Positions 47,059 through 56,642 of a stretch of DNA of 64,000 bases are shown piece after piece; positions within the stretch are counted from its first letter, which is position 1, and each line of letters starts with the position of its first letter. Both the position numbers and the translations under genes were made by a program. The stretch comes from Allobosea sp. BK604 (lineage in GTDB: Bacteria; Pseudomonadota; Alphaproteobacteria; Rhizobiales; Beijerinckiaceae): positions 124,001 to 188,000 of the forward strand of contig NZ_SLZF01000015.1 in NCBI RefSeq assembly GCF_004341515.1, given 5' to 3'. The notes under the pieces are model-generated. The model was not told the DNA's origin and did not search any database. It was given only the letters and a program-made list of their open reading frames with translations.

Positions 47059-48573
47059 TCAGGCAGCGGCCGCGTCGGCATACTGCAGGCGGAACTGCGC
47101 GAGCACGGCGAGGTGGCGCAGCTGGTTGATCAGGTCCGGCGGATAGAGGACGTCGACCCGGTTCACGTCGCTGCCGTTCCGCTGGACGATCAGCGCCGCC
47201 TTGAACGCCTTCACGTTTTCGACCAGGCCGTCGTACTCGCAGCGCTCGTACTCGGCGACGATCTCCGCCCGGATGATATTCGGCGTGACGACGGCCTGGC
47301 CCGGCGAAAGCCGCGTGCCGTCGTTGGCGAGCTTGTGACGGGGATACTTGCCGGTGATTGCGAGCCGCAGGCGGCGCAGGATCTCGGCGAGCGTGGCGAG
47401 CGTGGTGGCGACCTCATAGGCGCCATCGGGCTGGCCGAGGCTATTCTTCTGGTAGGTGGTCTGCTCCCGGAGGATCATCGGCACGCCGTCGGCGGTCGTG
47501 CTCTGGATCGCCAGACCGACGCCGGCCAGCGCATTAAGCTCCGTCTTGCTGAAGCGCGAGGACTTCGGCGCCGGCAGGATGCCGGTGAGGGTCAGCGTCT
47601 GCAGCGGGCGAGCGGGGTCATTGACGATCGACTGCGCGGCGCGGGCCGCGTAGGCCGCCGTCCACTCCCAGACCGGCGATGGAGAAGTGACCTCGATCGC
47701 CTCGACCGAGATGACCGGGCTGTTGTTGTTCGGGCCCCAGCTGATCAGGTTCGCATAGCTGTCGCGGCGGACGGACCAGACCTGGCCGAACACCTCGCGC
47801 ATCCATCCCCAGCGCCCGGAGTCGCCGAAGCCGAATTCGGTGCCCCAGGCGGTGATTGACCCGGTATCCGTGTGGCCCATCGCCACGAAGTCGTAAGGCT
47901 CGTCTCCGAGCGCCGCGATGGCATTGGTCCAGTCGGGCACGCCGGTGCCGCCGGTGAGGACGTTCGAGGCCGGGAAGGTCATCGCGAGGCCGGTCGGGCG
48001 AACCTCGCCGCCATTCGGCCCGAGAACATTCTCCTCGACGCGAACATCGTTGCCGGTCGCACCCTTCCACTTCGCGGTGAGCGTCACCGTGCCAGTCGAG
48101 GCGACAGCGACGACAGGGAGCGTCGTCTTCGCATTCACCGCCGCGGCGATCTTCGTCCCAACCGTCGTGGTGGTGTCGGAAGCCGTCACGCCGATCGCGA
48201 GCTTCTGGCCGGCGATGTACAGCGAGATTGTCCCGGGCGCCGTCGGCGCATTCGTCACGACCAGATCGGCCGCCGCCTTCACCCCGGCGCCAGGCTCGGC
48301 GATCGGCAGCAGGAACACCGGCGTGCTCTTGTTGATCGCCTGGAACTTCTCGAAGGCCTGCGCCAGCGGCGAGCCAATGCCGCCGAGCGCGCGGGCTTGC
48401 GCGACCGAGCCGCACGCGATCACCGCATCGGCGACGCCGGTGCCGGCCGCGATCTTGTAGTCGGTGATCAGCGCATATTTCGGCTGGTTCGGCGTCGCCG
48501 CCTGCGACGGATCGATCTCGATCGAGACGAGCGGCAGCTTCCAGCCGTTGGGGATTTGGTTGAAGGACACCAT
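47059..48573 (-). CDS. Tail sheath protein (Mu gpL-like)
   Basis: The 504-residue product has N-terminal ITDYKIAAGTGVADAVIACGSVAQARALGGIGSPLAQAFE and a C-terminal LAGVGLAIQSTTADGVPMILREQTTY, as in Mu-type contractile sheaths. It surrounds the tube and contracts to drive injection. It marks the phage as a myovirus type. Confidence 0.94.
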   Translation of the reverse strand: MVSFNQIPNGWKLPLVSIEIDPSQAATPNQPKYALITDYKIAAGTGVADAVIACGSVAQARALGGIGSPLAQAFEKFQAINKSTPVFLLPIAEPGAGVKAAADLVVTNAPTAPGTISLYIAGQKLAIGVTASDTTTTVGTKIAAAVNAKTTLPVVAVASTGTVTLTAKWKGATGNDVRVEENVLGPNGGEVRPTGLAMTFPASNVLTGGTGVPDWTNAIAALGDEPYDFVAMGHTDTGSITAWGTEFGFGDSGRWGWMREVFGQVWSVRRDSYANLISWGPNNNSPVISVEAIEVTSPSPVWEWTAAYAARAAQSIVNDPARPLQTLTLTGILPAPKSSRFSKTELNALAGVGLAIQSTTADGVPMILREQTTYQKNSLGQPDGAYEVATTLATLAEILRRLRLAITGKYPRHKLANDGTRLSPGQAVVTPNIIRAEIVAEYERCEYDGLVENVKAFKAALIVQRNGSDVNRVDVLYPPDLINQLRHLAVLAQFRLQYADAAAA

Positions 48574-48576
48574 CGC

Positions 48577-48837
48577 TTAGGCCTTTCCCTTGCGCTTGGA
48601 CCCGAGTTCCAGCGGGTCGGCTTCTTCGGCTGCCGGATAGGGATCGACCTCCTCGGCCACCTCCGCCGGCTTATCCTCCGCGGCCTCGACCTTGACGCGC
48701 TCGATGTCCCGGTCACGCAGGCGGCGAAATGTGAACTGATCCTCGGGCCAGAGGCCGCCCTCGTCGGGCAGCAGGCCAGCGACCGGATGCGAAAGGTTCA
48801 TGCCCTTCCGCGCCGGCTTGACGGCGATATCGGCCAT
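48577..48837 (-). CDS. DUF2635 tail protein (Mu gp38-like)
   Basis: The short 86-residue protein has the DUF2635 start MADIAVKPARKGMNLSHPVA and an acidic lysine-ended tail. Genes of this type precede the sheath gene in Mu-like phages. Stop is three bases before the sheath start. Confidence 0.82.
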   Translation of the reverse strand: MADIAVKPARKGMNLSHPVAGLLPDEGGLWPEDQFTFRRLRDRDIERVKVEAAEDKPAEVAEEVDPYPAAEEADPLELGSKRKGKA

Positions 48838-48846
48838 GGGGGCCTC

Positions 48847-49449
48847 CTAGGGGGTGGGGGTGGTCTCGACGATCACGAAGCCGGACTCCGGCGTCTTGTA
48901 GGTCGTGCCGAGCGGGCGGGCCTTGAGGACGAGCGTCCTGAAGTCGTCGGGGAGCAGCGGGGCGAAATCCACGGATGTCCGGAACGACAGCTCGAGGCGG
49001 ACCTCGACGAAATATTTCTCTCCGTCCTGCGGAAAAGTCCGGCGTCGGCTGATGCCGGTCACTGCCTCGAAGAGCGGCTCGCGATCCGGATTGCCATCGT
49101 CGAGACCAGGATCGAGACCGAACCGTGTGAAGCTCGGATCGCACAGCAGAAGCTTTTCGATCAGGTCGACGTCAGCGTCTGCCTGATCATCAAGGGCGGT
49201 CGGTACACCGCCCCCTCGGACAACAGAAACGCCGATCGTCACCTCGCTATCGAAGCTCAGCGCGCTCGAATTGTCATCGCCCAGCGGCGTCATCCGCTCG
49301 CTCAGCAGCGCGACCGAGATCGCCGGCAGGACATCAGGCTGGAGCATCGCGACGGGAACGCGGCGCACCGTTTTAAAGCCATGCGACGCTTTGAGCGCGA
49401 ACAGGCGAGTGAAGATCGCGTCTCTGATGCGGGTGGCTTCCGTGCTCAT
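48847..49449 (-). CDS. Putative tail terminator/completion protein
   Basis: The 200-residue product (SVALLSERMTPLGDDNSSALSFDSEVTIGVSVVR, YFVEVRLELSFRTSVDF) shows the alternating strand pattern of neck and tail-terminator proteins, and it sits between head-completion and sheath genes. The family is not recognised directly; the role is from position. Confidence 0.6.
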   Translation of the reverse strand: MSTEATRIRDAIFTRLFALKASHGFKTVRRVPVAMLQPDVLPAISVALLSERMTPLGDDNSSALSFDSEVTIGVSVVRGGGVPTALDDQADADVDLIEKLLLCDPSFTRFGLDPGLDDGNPDREPLFEAVTGISRRRTFPQDGEKYFVEVRLELSFRTSVDFAPLLPDDFRTLVLKARPLGTTYKTPESGFVIVETTPTP

Positions 49450-49793
49450 GGCCCGACGATCTTCACGACAAGCGCATAGCCGCCCTGGCCATCGTCACCA
49501 TCGTCGACCATCTCGCATAGGCCGACACGCGGCAGGCTGGCGTAGGCGTCGATATCGATTTGGTCGCCCGGCTGCGGCAGGATCGGAAACTCACCGATGC
49601 GGATGCCGATGACGAGTACATCCGTGCCAACCGCGCTGCCGTCCTCGAGCTGAAAGTCCGCTGGGCGCTTGCCCCAGATGCCTCGCCCCGGATACGCCGG
49701 CTCGCCGGGTTGGGACACCGCGGGGAGGATCGTGATCGGCCGGGCGAAAGCAGCCATCGCCGGGCCGAGCACAAGGGCGTTGAAGTCGATCAC
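49446..49793 (-). CDS. Putative head-completion protein
   Basis: The 115-residue product is beta-rich (FPILPQPGDQIDIDAYASLPRVGLCEM) and resembles the lambda FII/Gifsy-2-like head-tail connector group by position and pattern. It overlaps the next gene as ATGA. Confidence 0.6.
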   Translation of the reverse strand: MIDFNALVLGPAMAAFARPITILPAVSQPGEPAYPGRGIWGKRPADFQLEDGSAVGTDVLVIGIRIGEFPILPQPGDQIDIDAYASLPRVGLCEMVDDGDDGQGGYALVVKIVGP

Positions 49794-49802
49794 GACGATT
49801 GA

Positions 49803-50150
49803 TCAGGAAGCGGCAGGCAGCGAACCGCCATCGAGGCGGACACGTCCAACGGCCGAGGGGTTGGCCGCAGCCTCCGACGCAACGCCGACGAGACGGTTGC
49901 CGCTCGCGACGGTCGTGAAGCGCGAGTTGGTGGCGTCCCAGTAGACCTTGGCGCCTTCCGTCCAAGCCTGGGCCGAGAGCTTGGCGAACTCGAAGACGCC
50001 CGTGGTCTTGCCGGCGAAGGGGAGACCCTGCGCCGCCGTGACGGTCGAGACGACGAAGATATCGCCGATGATGTAGCCGCCGCCGCTGACGACGCCGCCG
50101 GACGGAGCGGTGAAGGTGAGGGTATCCCCCTCCTGGATGAAATTCTTCAT
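49803..50150 (-). CDS. DUF2190 capsid-associated protein
   Basis: The 115-residue product MKNFIQEGDTLTFTAPSGGV... with FVVSTVTAAQGLPFAGKTTGVFEFAKLSAQAW and VYWDATNSRFTT is typical of DUF2190, thought to decorate or stabilise capsids. It follows the capsid gene as usual. Confidence 0.88.
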   Translation of the reverse strand: MKNFIQEGDTLTFTAPSGGVVSGGGYIIGDIFVVSTVTAAQGLPFAGKTTGVFEFAKLSAQAWTEGAKVYWDATNSRFTTVASGNRLVGVASEAAANPSAVGRVRLDGGSLPAAS

Positions 50151-50221
50151 GGGGTCGGGTTCCCGCGATGGATGAAGGGGAAGCCGACGGCGCCTCGCGC
50201 GCCGCCGGTCTCAGGCGACGC

Positions 50222-52351
50222 TTACGCGCCCGGGTTCTTGGAGAGGCCGCGCCAGTGGAGCGCCTTCACGCCGGCGTCGAGCCGCACCTTGAACTCGGTG
50301 CCGTCCACGCTCCACCCGTCCTTCTGGTCCATGAAGGGCGTATCGTTGCCGTCGAGATAGGTGACCTCGATCGTGTCGGTGGAGTTGGCGTCAGCGGCGA
50401 GATACCAGGCCGTTGCCGAGCTCGCATCGAGGCGGGCATCAGCAATGACCTCGGCCATGCCGGCGACGCGATTGGCAAGCGCGGCATTGTTCTGGCCCGG
50501 CTCGGTCTGCGACGCCATGATCTGGCGCGCCTTGCCGCCGAGAGCCACCGGCACGAGCAGGAACCGCGGCGAAATGTTCAGCGCGGCCGCAATGTTGTCG
50601 GGGTCCTTCTGCTTCGCCATCGCGGCGCGCGCGGTGTCCAGCGAGTCGGCCGACAGAGCCGCGCCGGTGAGCAGGTTGCCGTGGTTGGCATGGAACAGCG
50701 CCGTGCCGTCCTGCATCGTCGGGTTGCCGTTGATGATGGCGAACACCAGATTGCCGATGGTGCGCTTCGCGGCGCGGCCCATCCGCTGCGGGATGCGGGT
50801 GATCATCCCGAGGTCGTCGTTGATGATCGCCTGGCGGGTGATCGCGAAGATCTTGCCGTAGGTGGCGATCTGCACGGTGACGCCGGAGTCGCCGATCGTG
50901 CCGTACTTGTACTCGCCGCCCTCCTCGACCTTGTCGAGGCCCGGGAAGAGGTTGAGATCGATTCGCGAGATCGGCCGGAAGTCGCTCGCGGTGCCGCGGG
51001 CGGTGAAGCGGTCGAAGGTCTCGTCGACCTCGGCGTAACCGTTCTGCAGCGCGCGATAGGCGGTGTTCGCCAGGATGCTCGGGAAATCCGAGGTCGAGTG
51101 GAGACCGGCGGCGTTCCGGGTCGTGAAGGCCCGACCGACCATGTCCATGCGGTTCATCGTGCCGCTGCGGATGTTGCGGGAGCTCAGGTACGAGCGGGCG
51201 AGTTCCGACAGCGTCAAGCCGACGAACTCGTTGTTGCGAGCCGCGGTGCGCTCTTCGTCGGTCATCAGGCTCGCGCCGAGCGACTGGCTCGCGCGGGTGA
51301 GCAGGCCGAGCCGAGCGCCTTCAGCCCACCGGTCGGATGCGTCCGCCCCAACGTGAATGCGGCTGTCGACGTTGACGGTGGTGCCGTTGCCCTCCGCCTG
51401 CTCCTGCTGCTCGCTGAAGCGGTTGATGATCCGGGTGTTCGCCTGATCGACGGTCAGGCCCTCGCGAACGAGTTCGTCGGCGAAAGCCAGATCGAGACGC
51501 GCAGCGCGGACGTTGGCGGTGATGCTCTGAACTCGAGCGCGCTCGGCCTGAGTCGCCTCCTGCCGGATGGCATCGGCGTTGACGGTCTCGGCGGCATTGG
51601 ACCCGCCGCGGTTGTCCTGGGGCATGTCAGCTCCTTGGTGTGATGCGGCGGGCGCCGCTTGGTCCGGGCGATCCGCCCGAATGGTGGTCGGCCGCGCGTT
51701 CACGCTGACCAATTGAGCGGAGGTGAGGAGCGCGCACGCGGCGGTACGCATCGGCTCGGCGACGGCCGTGGCAAAGCCCTTCTCAACGGCCTCCTGTGCC
51801 GAAAAGTAGGTATCCCCGGCCATCATCAGGGCGTTCATCTCGTCCGCCGGAATGCCCGTGCGGCGCGAGTAAATGTCGGCGACAATCCCACGTTGGCGGT
51901 CGATCTCGTCGGCCATGTCGCGGAGGTCTTCGGAACTCCCCCAGGCGCCGCCGGCGACGTCGTGGATCATGATCGAGGCGTTCTCCGCCATCGTGATCGT
52001 CTCGCCGGCCATGGCGATGACGGAAGCGATCGAGGCGGCCATCGCATCGATATGGACGTCCACCGGCTTCCCGCAGGCGACGAGCGCGTTATAGATCGCG
52101 AGCCCTTCCATGACGGCGCCGCCGGGCGAATTGATCCGCACGGAAATCCGGGGCTGGCTCGACAGTTCGACCAGCGAGGCCATGACGTCAAGAGCTCGGA
52201 TGCCCTGGGAGAACTCGCATAGGTAATCGAAGGGATCGATCACCCCGTAGAGCAGGATCTCGCCGTTGATGACGAGCGAGCGGGTGTCGCGTCGCTCGGC
52301 GCGCGTCTGCGTCCCCGCCGCAGGCGCGGCAGACCGGTTGTCGTTCGGCAT
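50222..52351 (-). CDS. ClpP-like prohead protease fused to major capsid protein
   Basis: The first 230 residues form a ClpP-like serine protease with INSPGGAVMEGLAIYNAL, nucleophile S107 in DAMAASIASVIAMAGE and H130 in ASIMIHDVAGGAWG. After a linker of about 90 residues with likely self-cleavage sites comes an HK97-type capsid domain (about residues 330-709). The fusion lets one 709-residue chain supply both protease and shell subunit. Such fusions are known in this phage group. Confidence 0.92.
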   Translation of the reverse strand: MPNDNRSAAPAAGTQTRAERRDTRSLVINGEILLYGVIDPFDYLCEFSQGIRALDVMASLVELSSQPRISVRINSPGGAVMEGLAIYNALVACGKPVDVHIDAMAASIASVIAMAGETITMAENASIMIHDVAGGAWGSSEDLRDMADEIDRQRGIVADIYSRRTGIPADEMNALMMAGDTYFSAQEAVEKGFATAVAEPMRTAACALLTSAQLVSVNARPTTIRADRPDQAAPAASHQGADMPQDNRGGSNAAETVNADAIRQEATQAERARVQSITANVRAARLDLAFADELVREGLTVDQANTRIINRFSEQQEQAEGNGTTVNVDSRIHVGADASDRWAEGARLGLLTRASQSLGASLMTDEERTAARNNEFVGLTLSELARSYLSSRNIRSGTMNRMDMVGRAFTTRNAAGLHSTSDFPSILANTAYRALQNGYAEVDETFDRFTARGTASDFRPISRIDLNLFPGLDKVEEGGEYKYGTIGDSGVTVQIATYGKIFAITRQAIINDDLGMITRIPQRMGRAAKRTIGNLVFAIINGNPTMQDGTALFHANHGNLLTGAALSADSLDTARAAMAKQKDPDNIAAALNISPRFLLVPVALGGKARQIMASQTEPGQNNAALANRVAGMAEVIADARLDASSATAWYLAADANSTDTIEVTYLDGNDTPFMDQKDGWSVDGTEFKVRLDAGVKALHWRGLSKNPGA

Positions 52352-52366
52352 GCTCTGATGTCCTTC

Positions 52367-53914
52367 TCAGGCCGTGGCTTCGGCCGGCGCCTCGTCCGGC
52401 GCGTTCGGGTCGGCGTCCTTCTGCAGCACGCCGCGGCTTGTGGTCTTGCGCGGGTCGCTATCGAAAATCAGACCCTGTTCGTCCGCGCCGGCATTGTCGG
52501 CAATGATCTGGCTGGTCACCTCTGCGGGGTCTTCGCCGTTGCGCCGGATCTCGCCACTCCGGGAAGCCAGACCGGCCCGGATGGCGGCCTGCGATCCGCG
52601 GATCTCCGTCTCGGGATCGATCATCACGCGCCGCGGCGGCGTCCAGCCTAGCGTGAAGGGCTCGGTCGATCCGGTCGCGACGTAGGCGAACTCCCGCGTC
52701 CAGCGCTGCAGCGGACCGTGGAACTGCGGGATCAGCATGTTCCATTGCCATGACTCGATCGACCGATCGAAGTCGATGCGGCCGAGCCGGCCGGAAGAGT
52801 AGTTCACGCCCGACCAGTCGCCGGTGAAGCTCTCGTGCGAGATGCCGAGCCCGGCAGCGATCTCATGCAAGGTCACCTGCGAATAGGGCTGGAAATCGCT
52901 GGTCGTCGGCGGCGTGGCGAATTTGACGTCCTCGCCTTCGCCGCCACGCCAGATCATGCCCGGCTCCATCTGCTCGATATCGAAGCCGCTGGGCGTCGTC
53001 TCAAGGGGAGAGCCGTCTTCGTTCGTCGCGCCGTTGCCGTCATCGCGCGTGGTGATGAAAGCGCTGAAGCAGGCGGCGATCTTCTGCCGCATCAGCTGGG
53101 CGTCGGTATAGTCGGCGAAGTCACGCATCCGCACGATCACCGGTGCGAACCAGCTCACGCCGCGCACCTGGCCGGGACGGTCGACCCTATAGACGTGGGC
53201 GATGAAATCGGCGGAGACCCGCTGACCGCGCGTCGACCGCAGCATCCCGCTCGCCATGGCGCCGGGGTGCTGGTCGAAGAGGTAGTAGGCGACCCGCTTG
53301 CCGCGCAGGTCGAACTCGACGCCCTGGACGGCGGTGTTGCCGTTGCTCAGCCTGCCATCGACGCTGCTGTCGATGAAATCCGGCTCGAGCACTTGGATCT
53401 GGAACGGCAGGGCGTATCCGTCTTCGGCGCGCCGCGGCCGCTTGCGCACCAGGCATTCGCCGGCCTCCGCGACCGTCCCGACGATCAGTTCCTGAAGGCC
53501 GTAGAGATTGTTGTTCCCGTCCGCATCGATGTCCGTCGAATCGAAGTGACGATCGAGCAGGGCCTTGATCTGCGCCGCGCGCTCCGGCCGGGTCGACCGG
53601 ACGTTGGGCATGATGCCGGTGCCGACGACGTTCTGCCCGATCAACATCTTCGCCCGGGCCGCGTAGGCGTTGTTTCGCACCATGTCGCGCGCGACGTCGC
53701 GGATGCGGCCTTGCGCCATCTGGGTTTCGGCATTCGCGTCGGTACCAACAGCGCGCCACCCCTGCGTCCGCCGCGAGATCGAAGCGGCATCATAGAGGTT
53801 ACGCGTCGCAGCCATCCGCGCGATGCGATTGCGCGCCGTGGCCCGCTTCTCGCCCCAGCCAGGTGCGAAATAGCTGATCGCTCGATCAAGGCGAGTCATC
53901 GACGAAAGCGACAT
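52367..53914 (-). CDS. Portal protein, lambda type
   Basis: Start MSLSSMTRLDRAISYFAPGW is preferred; the frame runs 20 codons upstream. The 515-residue product has RDMVRNNAYAARAKMLIGQNVVGTGI, VAEAGECLVRKRPRR and LHEIAAGLGISHESFTGDWSGVNYSSGRLG, typical of lambda gpB-like portals. It forms the dodecameric DNA gate and procapsid nucleus. Confidence 0.94.
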   Translation of the reverse strand: MSLSSMTRLDRAISYFAPGWGEKRATARNRIARMAATRNLYDAASISRRTQGWRAVGTDANAETQMAQGRIRDVARDMVRNNAYAARAKMLIGQNVVGTGIMPNVRSTRPERAAQIKALLDRHFDSTDIDADGNNNLYGLQELIVGTVAEAGECLVRKRPRRAEDGYALPFQIQVLEPDFIDSSVDGRLSNGNTAVQGVEFDLRGKRVAYYLFDQHPGAMASGMLRSTRGQRVSADFIAHVYRVDRPGQVRGVSWFAPVIVRMRDFADYTDAQLMRQKIAACFSAFITTRDDGNGATNEDGSPLETTPSGFDIEQMEPGMIWRGGEGEDVKFATPPTTSDFQPYSQVTLHEIAAGLGISHESFTGDWSGVNYSSGRLGRIDFDRSIESWQWNMLIPQFHGPLQRWTREFAYVATGSTEPFTLGWTPPRRVMIDPETEIRGSQAAIRAGLASRSGEIRRNGEDPAEVTSQIIADNAGADEQGLIFDSDPRKTTSRGVLQKDADPNAPDEAPAEATA

Positions 53915-53918
53915 ACGC

Positions 53919-54125
53919 TCAGAACCCCGATCGAAAAGCTGCCACGCGCGCGCGGCGCGGGGGCCGCAGACCAAGCTCCCGCATCAGTGCATCGCGGACA
54001 GAGCGCATCTCGGTCAACGACCGGTACTCGACGCTCTTCCCGTCGTAGCTGACGCGCGTCGCTCCGGACGCGATCGCGGTTGAGATCGCGTCGAGCTCAG
54101 CCTGGATCTGCAGCGAAGTGCGCAT
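53919..54125 (-). CDS. gpW-like head-tail joining protein
   Basis: The 68-residue product has the gpW pattern LDAISTAIASGATRVSYDGKSVEYRSLTEMRSV. It plugs the portal before tail attachment in lambda-like phages. It lies between terminase and portal as expected. Confidence 0.85.
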   Translation of the reverse strand: MRTSLQIQAELDAISTAIASGATRVSYDGKSVEYRSLTEMRSVRDALMRELGLRPPRRARVAAFRSGF

Positions 54126-54130
54126 GTAGA

Positions 54131-54556
54131 TCAGCGGCCCTTGCGAGCGTCGGTTTCGCTGGTCGGCTCCTTGGACGAAGCCTTGCCTTCCTTGCCCTGC
54201 TTCTCGGCGCCCTCGGCACCGACCGAACCCGAGCCTGCGCCGGCATCCACCGACGGATGCGAGCCGACAGGAAGCTCCGTGACCGCCTCGGCCGTACCCG
54301 CCTGGGCGGTCGTCAGGACGCGATGCGCACCATCGCCCTTGACCCGGACAGCGAGTGCGGTCCCGTCGGGATTGGTCACCGCGACGACGAGCGACTCATC
54401 GCCGAGCGCGGCCTGAACCTCGGCGTCGCTCACGTGATCGATGGGGAGACGCAAATTCGTGCCGCTCGGGTCCAGTGGCGCCCCGGGATAAGACCAGACG
54501 CCATTGGTGCGGACGAGCGTGCCGTCGCCCTTTTCCAGCAGATCCTTGATGTCCAT
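54131..54556 (-). CDS. Prophage protein of unknown function
   Basis: The start MDIKDLLEKGDGTLVRTNG at 54556 overlaps the end of the large terminase region closely. The 141-residue product has a small folded part then a Ser/Gly/Glu-rich disordered tail. Position between terminase and gpW suggests a packaging or head role, not proven. Confidence 0.6.
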   Translation of the reverse strand: MDIKDLLEKGDGTLVRTNGVWSYPGAPLDPSGTNLRLPIDHVSDAEVQAALGDESLVVAVTNPDGTALAVRVKGDGAHRVLTTAQAGTAEAVTELPVGSHPSVDAGAGSGSVGAEGAEKQGKEGKASSKEPTSETDARKGR

Positions 54557-54557
54557 C

Positions 54558-56642
54558 TCATCGTCCTCTCGATAGCCAGCCACGCTGGCGCTGCAGAAAC
54601 GGCTTGGGCCGGGGCTGTTGGGCTGGCTTCGCCGCTGGCGCCGGAGGCGGCGCAGTTTGAGTTGGTGTCGTCGGCGCGTTCGCCGGCTTCTCGGCGGCCG
54701 TGGTGTATTCCAGCGCGTTCGTTATGCGCCGCGGCAGAGACCGGCGGACCGCAAGCGCGCCGACGAAGGTGTCAAGCGCCTCGTTTCTCTTGCCCTGGGG
54801 CAGCATCCACACGGTGACCGAGAGACCCATCCGCCGGCGGGTCTGCCGAACTTCGGAAGTCAGCTGCGCGAAATACTCCTCCCCGAATCCATCGCTGGCC
54901 GGGAAGTGAATGAAGCCGGGTTTCCGCCCGCCGTCCTCTGCCGGGGGAATTCGAAGCCGCGCATAGATCGTGTCCTTCGCGGCGTTCGTTCCAATGAACC
55001 AGAGCGGGTCGTTCGTCTTCGCGCGCGTCGCCCGTCCGCTCCAGAGCGGCTTGGTCGCGTTGCCCATACAGGCGAACACCCGTCTCCGGCGTCGCCGCCG
55101 GCAGAAGGCGTGAACCTGAGCACCGTGATGACCGCCCGTGTCGATGCCGAACGCCGCGACCCTGAGGATGCGGCCTGCGGTCGTCTTGAACGATCGCCCG
55201 AGCAGACCGTCGAGCTCCTTCCAGGCCGCCGGCTGGGCAGGATCCTGATGGATGATTTCGTACAGGAACGGCCAGGCTTCTTCATTCTCGCCCCAGCCGA
55301 TGAGCTGAATCTCTAGCCGGTCCCCTTGCACGTCGCAGAAACCGGTGATGGTCCGGACTTCATCGGGCAGATCGTCGGGCCCGTATGGCTCGGCGCGATC
55401 GATGAAGCTTTCGCCATCGAGACTTTCTTGCCCCTCCGGCTTCCAGAGTTCGGCGAGGCCCGTGTTCGTGAATTTCTTCAGAAGCTCCGGATCGCCCTTC
55501 GCCTTGAGAAACTCTCGAACCAGCGTCGAGAGGTGATGGCGCGCCGAGTAGAGCTTCGAGATGTGAAAGCCGGCGTGGCCATCGTAACTCGATGGCGCGT
55601 TGCAGTGACGGCAGAGCGACCGCCCGTTATCGGACCAGAGTTCCGGGGTTTGCGTCTCCTCGCAGCAGTAGAACGAAGCCGTCTGCCGCCAGCCGAAGTC
55701 TGGCAAGTGCTCCAGCGCCGAGAGCGCATCCTGACGCTCTCGCTCACTCCAGAGCACACCGCAATCGGTGCAGGTGATCTGCGCGGTATTCGGCCGATGC
55801 TCCCGCACGACGGCGCCCTCCGGCGCGTCGATTGTCACGATACCCTCGGCGAGCACCTTCTCCCATTTCACACTGGCCCAGGTCAGAACCTGGCGCGTCG
55901 CGCAGTGCGGACAGGCGATGTAGCAGCGGCGTTGATCGCTAGCGGCATATTCCCGGCCGATGCGCGATTCGCCTTCGATCGTCGGCGAGCAGGCACGAAC
56001 GAACCGAGCGAGGCCCAGTTCCTCATAGGTCGACGCACGTTCCTCGGCGAGCGTGAGCGGATCGCCTTCGTCACCGGCGCTCAGCGGATACTTGTCGATC
56101 TCGTCGCAAAGGATGATCCGCTTCGGACGAGATGCCAGGTCGTTGGGGGCGTTCGCTCCGACGAAGTCCAGCGGGCCGCCTGGATACTCCTTGTGGATGA
56201 TCGTGTTTTCGTTTTCACGTGACTTCGCGGCGTGGATGATCTCCGCCACCTCCGGCATCTTCCGGATGTCGGGGGCAAAGCGCTCCTTCGAGAAATCAGC
56301 GGCCGCGCGCTGCGACGGCTGGACGAAAAGGATCGGCGACGGTTCCTGATGGATGTAGAAGTAGGCGACGTTCTTGAGGAACTCGCTTTTTAGCAGCTGC
56401 GTACCCGACATCACCGTGATGCGGACGGTGTCCTTTTCCGACAGCGACATCATCGGCCCGAAGGCGATGGGCTGCGACTTGGTCTTCCATTTGCCCGGCG
56501 AAGACGACAGGCTCACATAGCGGTAGCGATCAGCCCATTCGACGAGGTTGAGCCGCGGCGGCGGCTTCAGCGCGCCCCGGGCCTTCCTCAGCCTGAGCGA
56601 AAGATTGAACGCCCCCCTCGCGATCGGGGTCATGAAGTTCAT
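54558..56642 (-). CDS. Terminase large subunit, GpA family
   Basis: The start MNFMTPIARGAFNLSLRL is preferred; upstream codons are out of family. The 694-residue product has an ATPase loop in VMSGTQLLKSEF, Walker B IILCDEIDKY, a zinc-like set (ACPHC, CTDC, CRHC), and a nuclease part with TGFCDVQGDRLEI and AAFGIDTGGHH. It packages DNA with a lambda-like GpA motor. It overlaps the small subunit gene by 113 bases. Confidence 0.94.
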   Translation of the reverse strand: MNFMTPIARGAFNLSLRLRKARGALKPPPRLNLVEWADRYRYVSLSSSPGKWKTKSQPIAFGPMMSLSEKDTVRITVMSGTQLLKSEFLKNVAYFYIHQEPSPILFVQPSQRAAADFSKERFAPDIRKMPEVAEIIHAAKSRENENTIIHKEYPGGPLDFVGANAPNDLASRPKRIILCDEIDKYPLSAGDEGDPLTLAEERASTYEELGLARFVRACSPTIEGESRIGREYAASDQRRCYIACPHCATRQVLTWASVKWEKVLAEGIVTIDAPEGAVVREHRPNTAQITCTDCGVLWSERERQDALSALEHLPDFGWRQTASFYCCEETQTPELWSDNGRSLCRHCNAPSSYDGHAGFHISKLYSARHHLSTLVREFLKAKGDPELLKKFTNTGLAELWKPEGQESLDGESFIDRAEPYGPDDLPDEVRTITGFCDVQGDRLEIQLIGWGENEEAWPFLYEIIHQDPAQPAAWKELDGLLGRSFKTTAGRILRVAAFGIDTGGHHGAQVHAFCRRRRRRRVFACMGNATKPLWSGRATRAKTNDPLWFIGTNAAKDTIYARLRIPPAEDGGRKPGFIHFPASDGFGEEYFAQLTSEVRQTRRRMGLSVTVWMLPQGKRNEALDTFVGALAVRRSLPRRITNALEYTTAAEKPANAPTTPTQTAPPPAPAAKPAQQPRPKPFLQRQRGWLSRGR

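Noticed and set aside
47872-51643. Two plus-strand frames of about 500 codons (47872-49479 and 50168-51643) opposite sheath and capsid genes
   Set aside because: Arg/Gly/Asp-rich shadow frames; the minus-strand proteins are clear family members.
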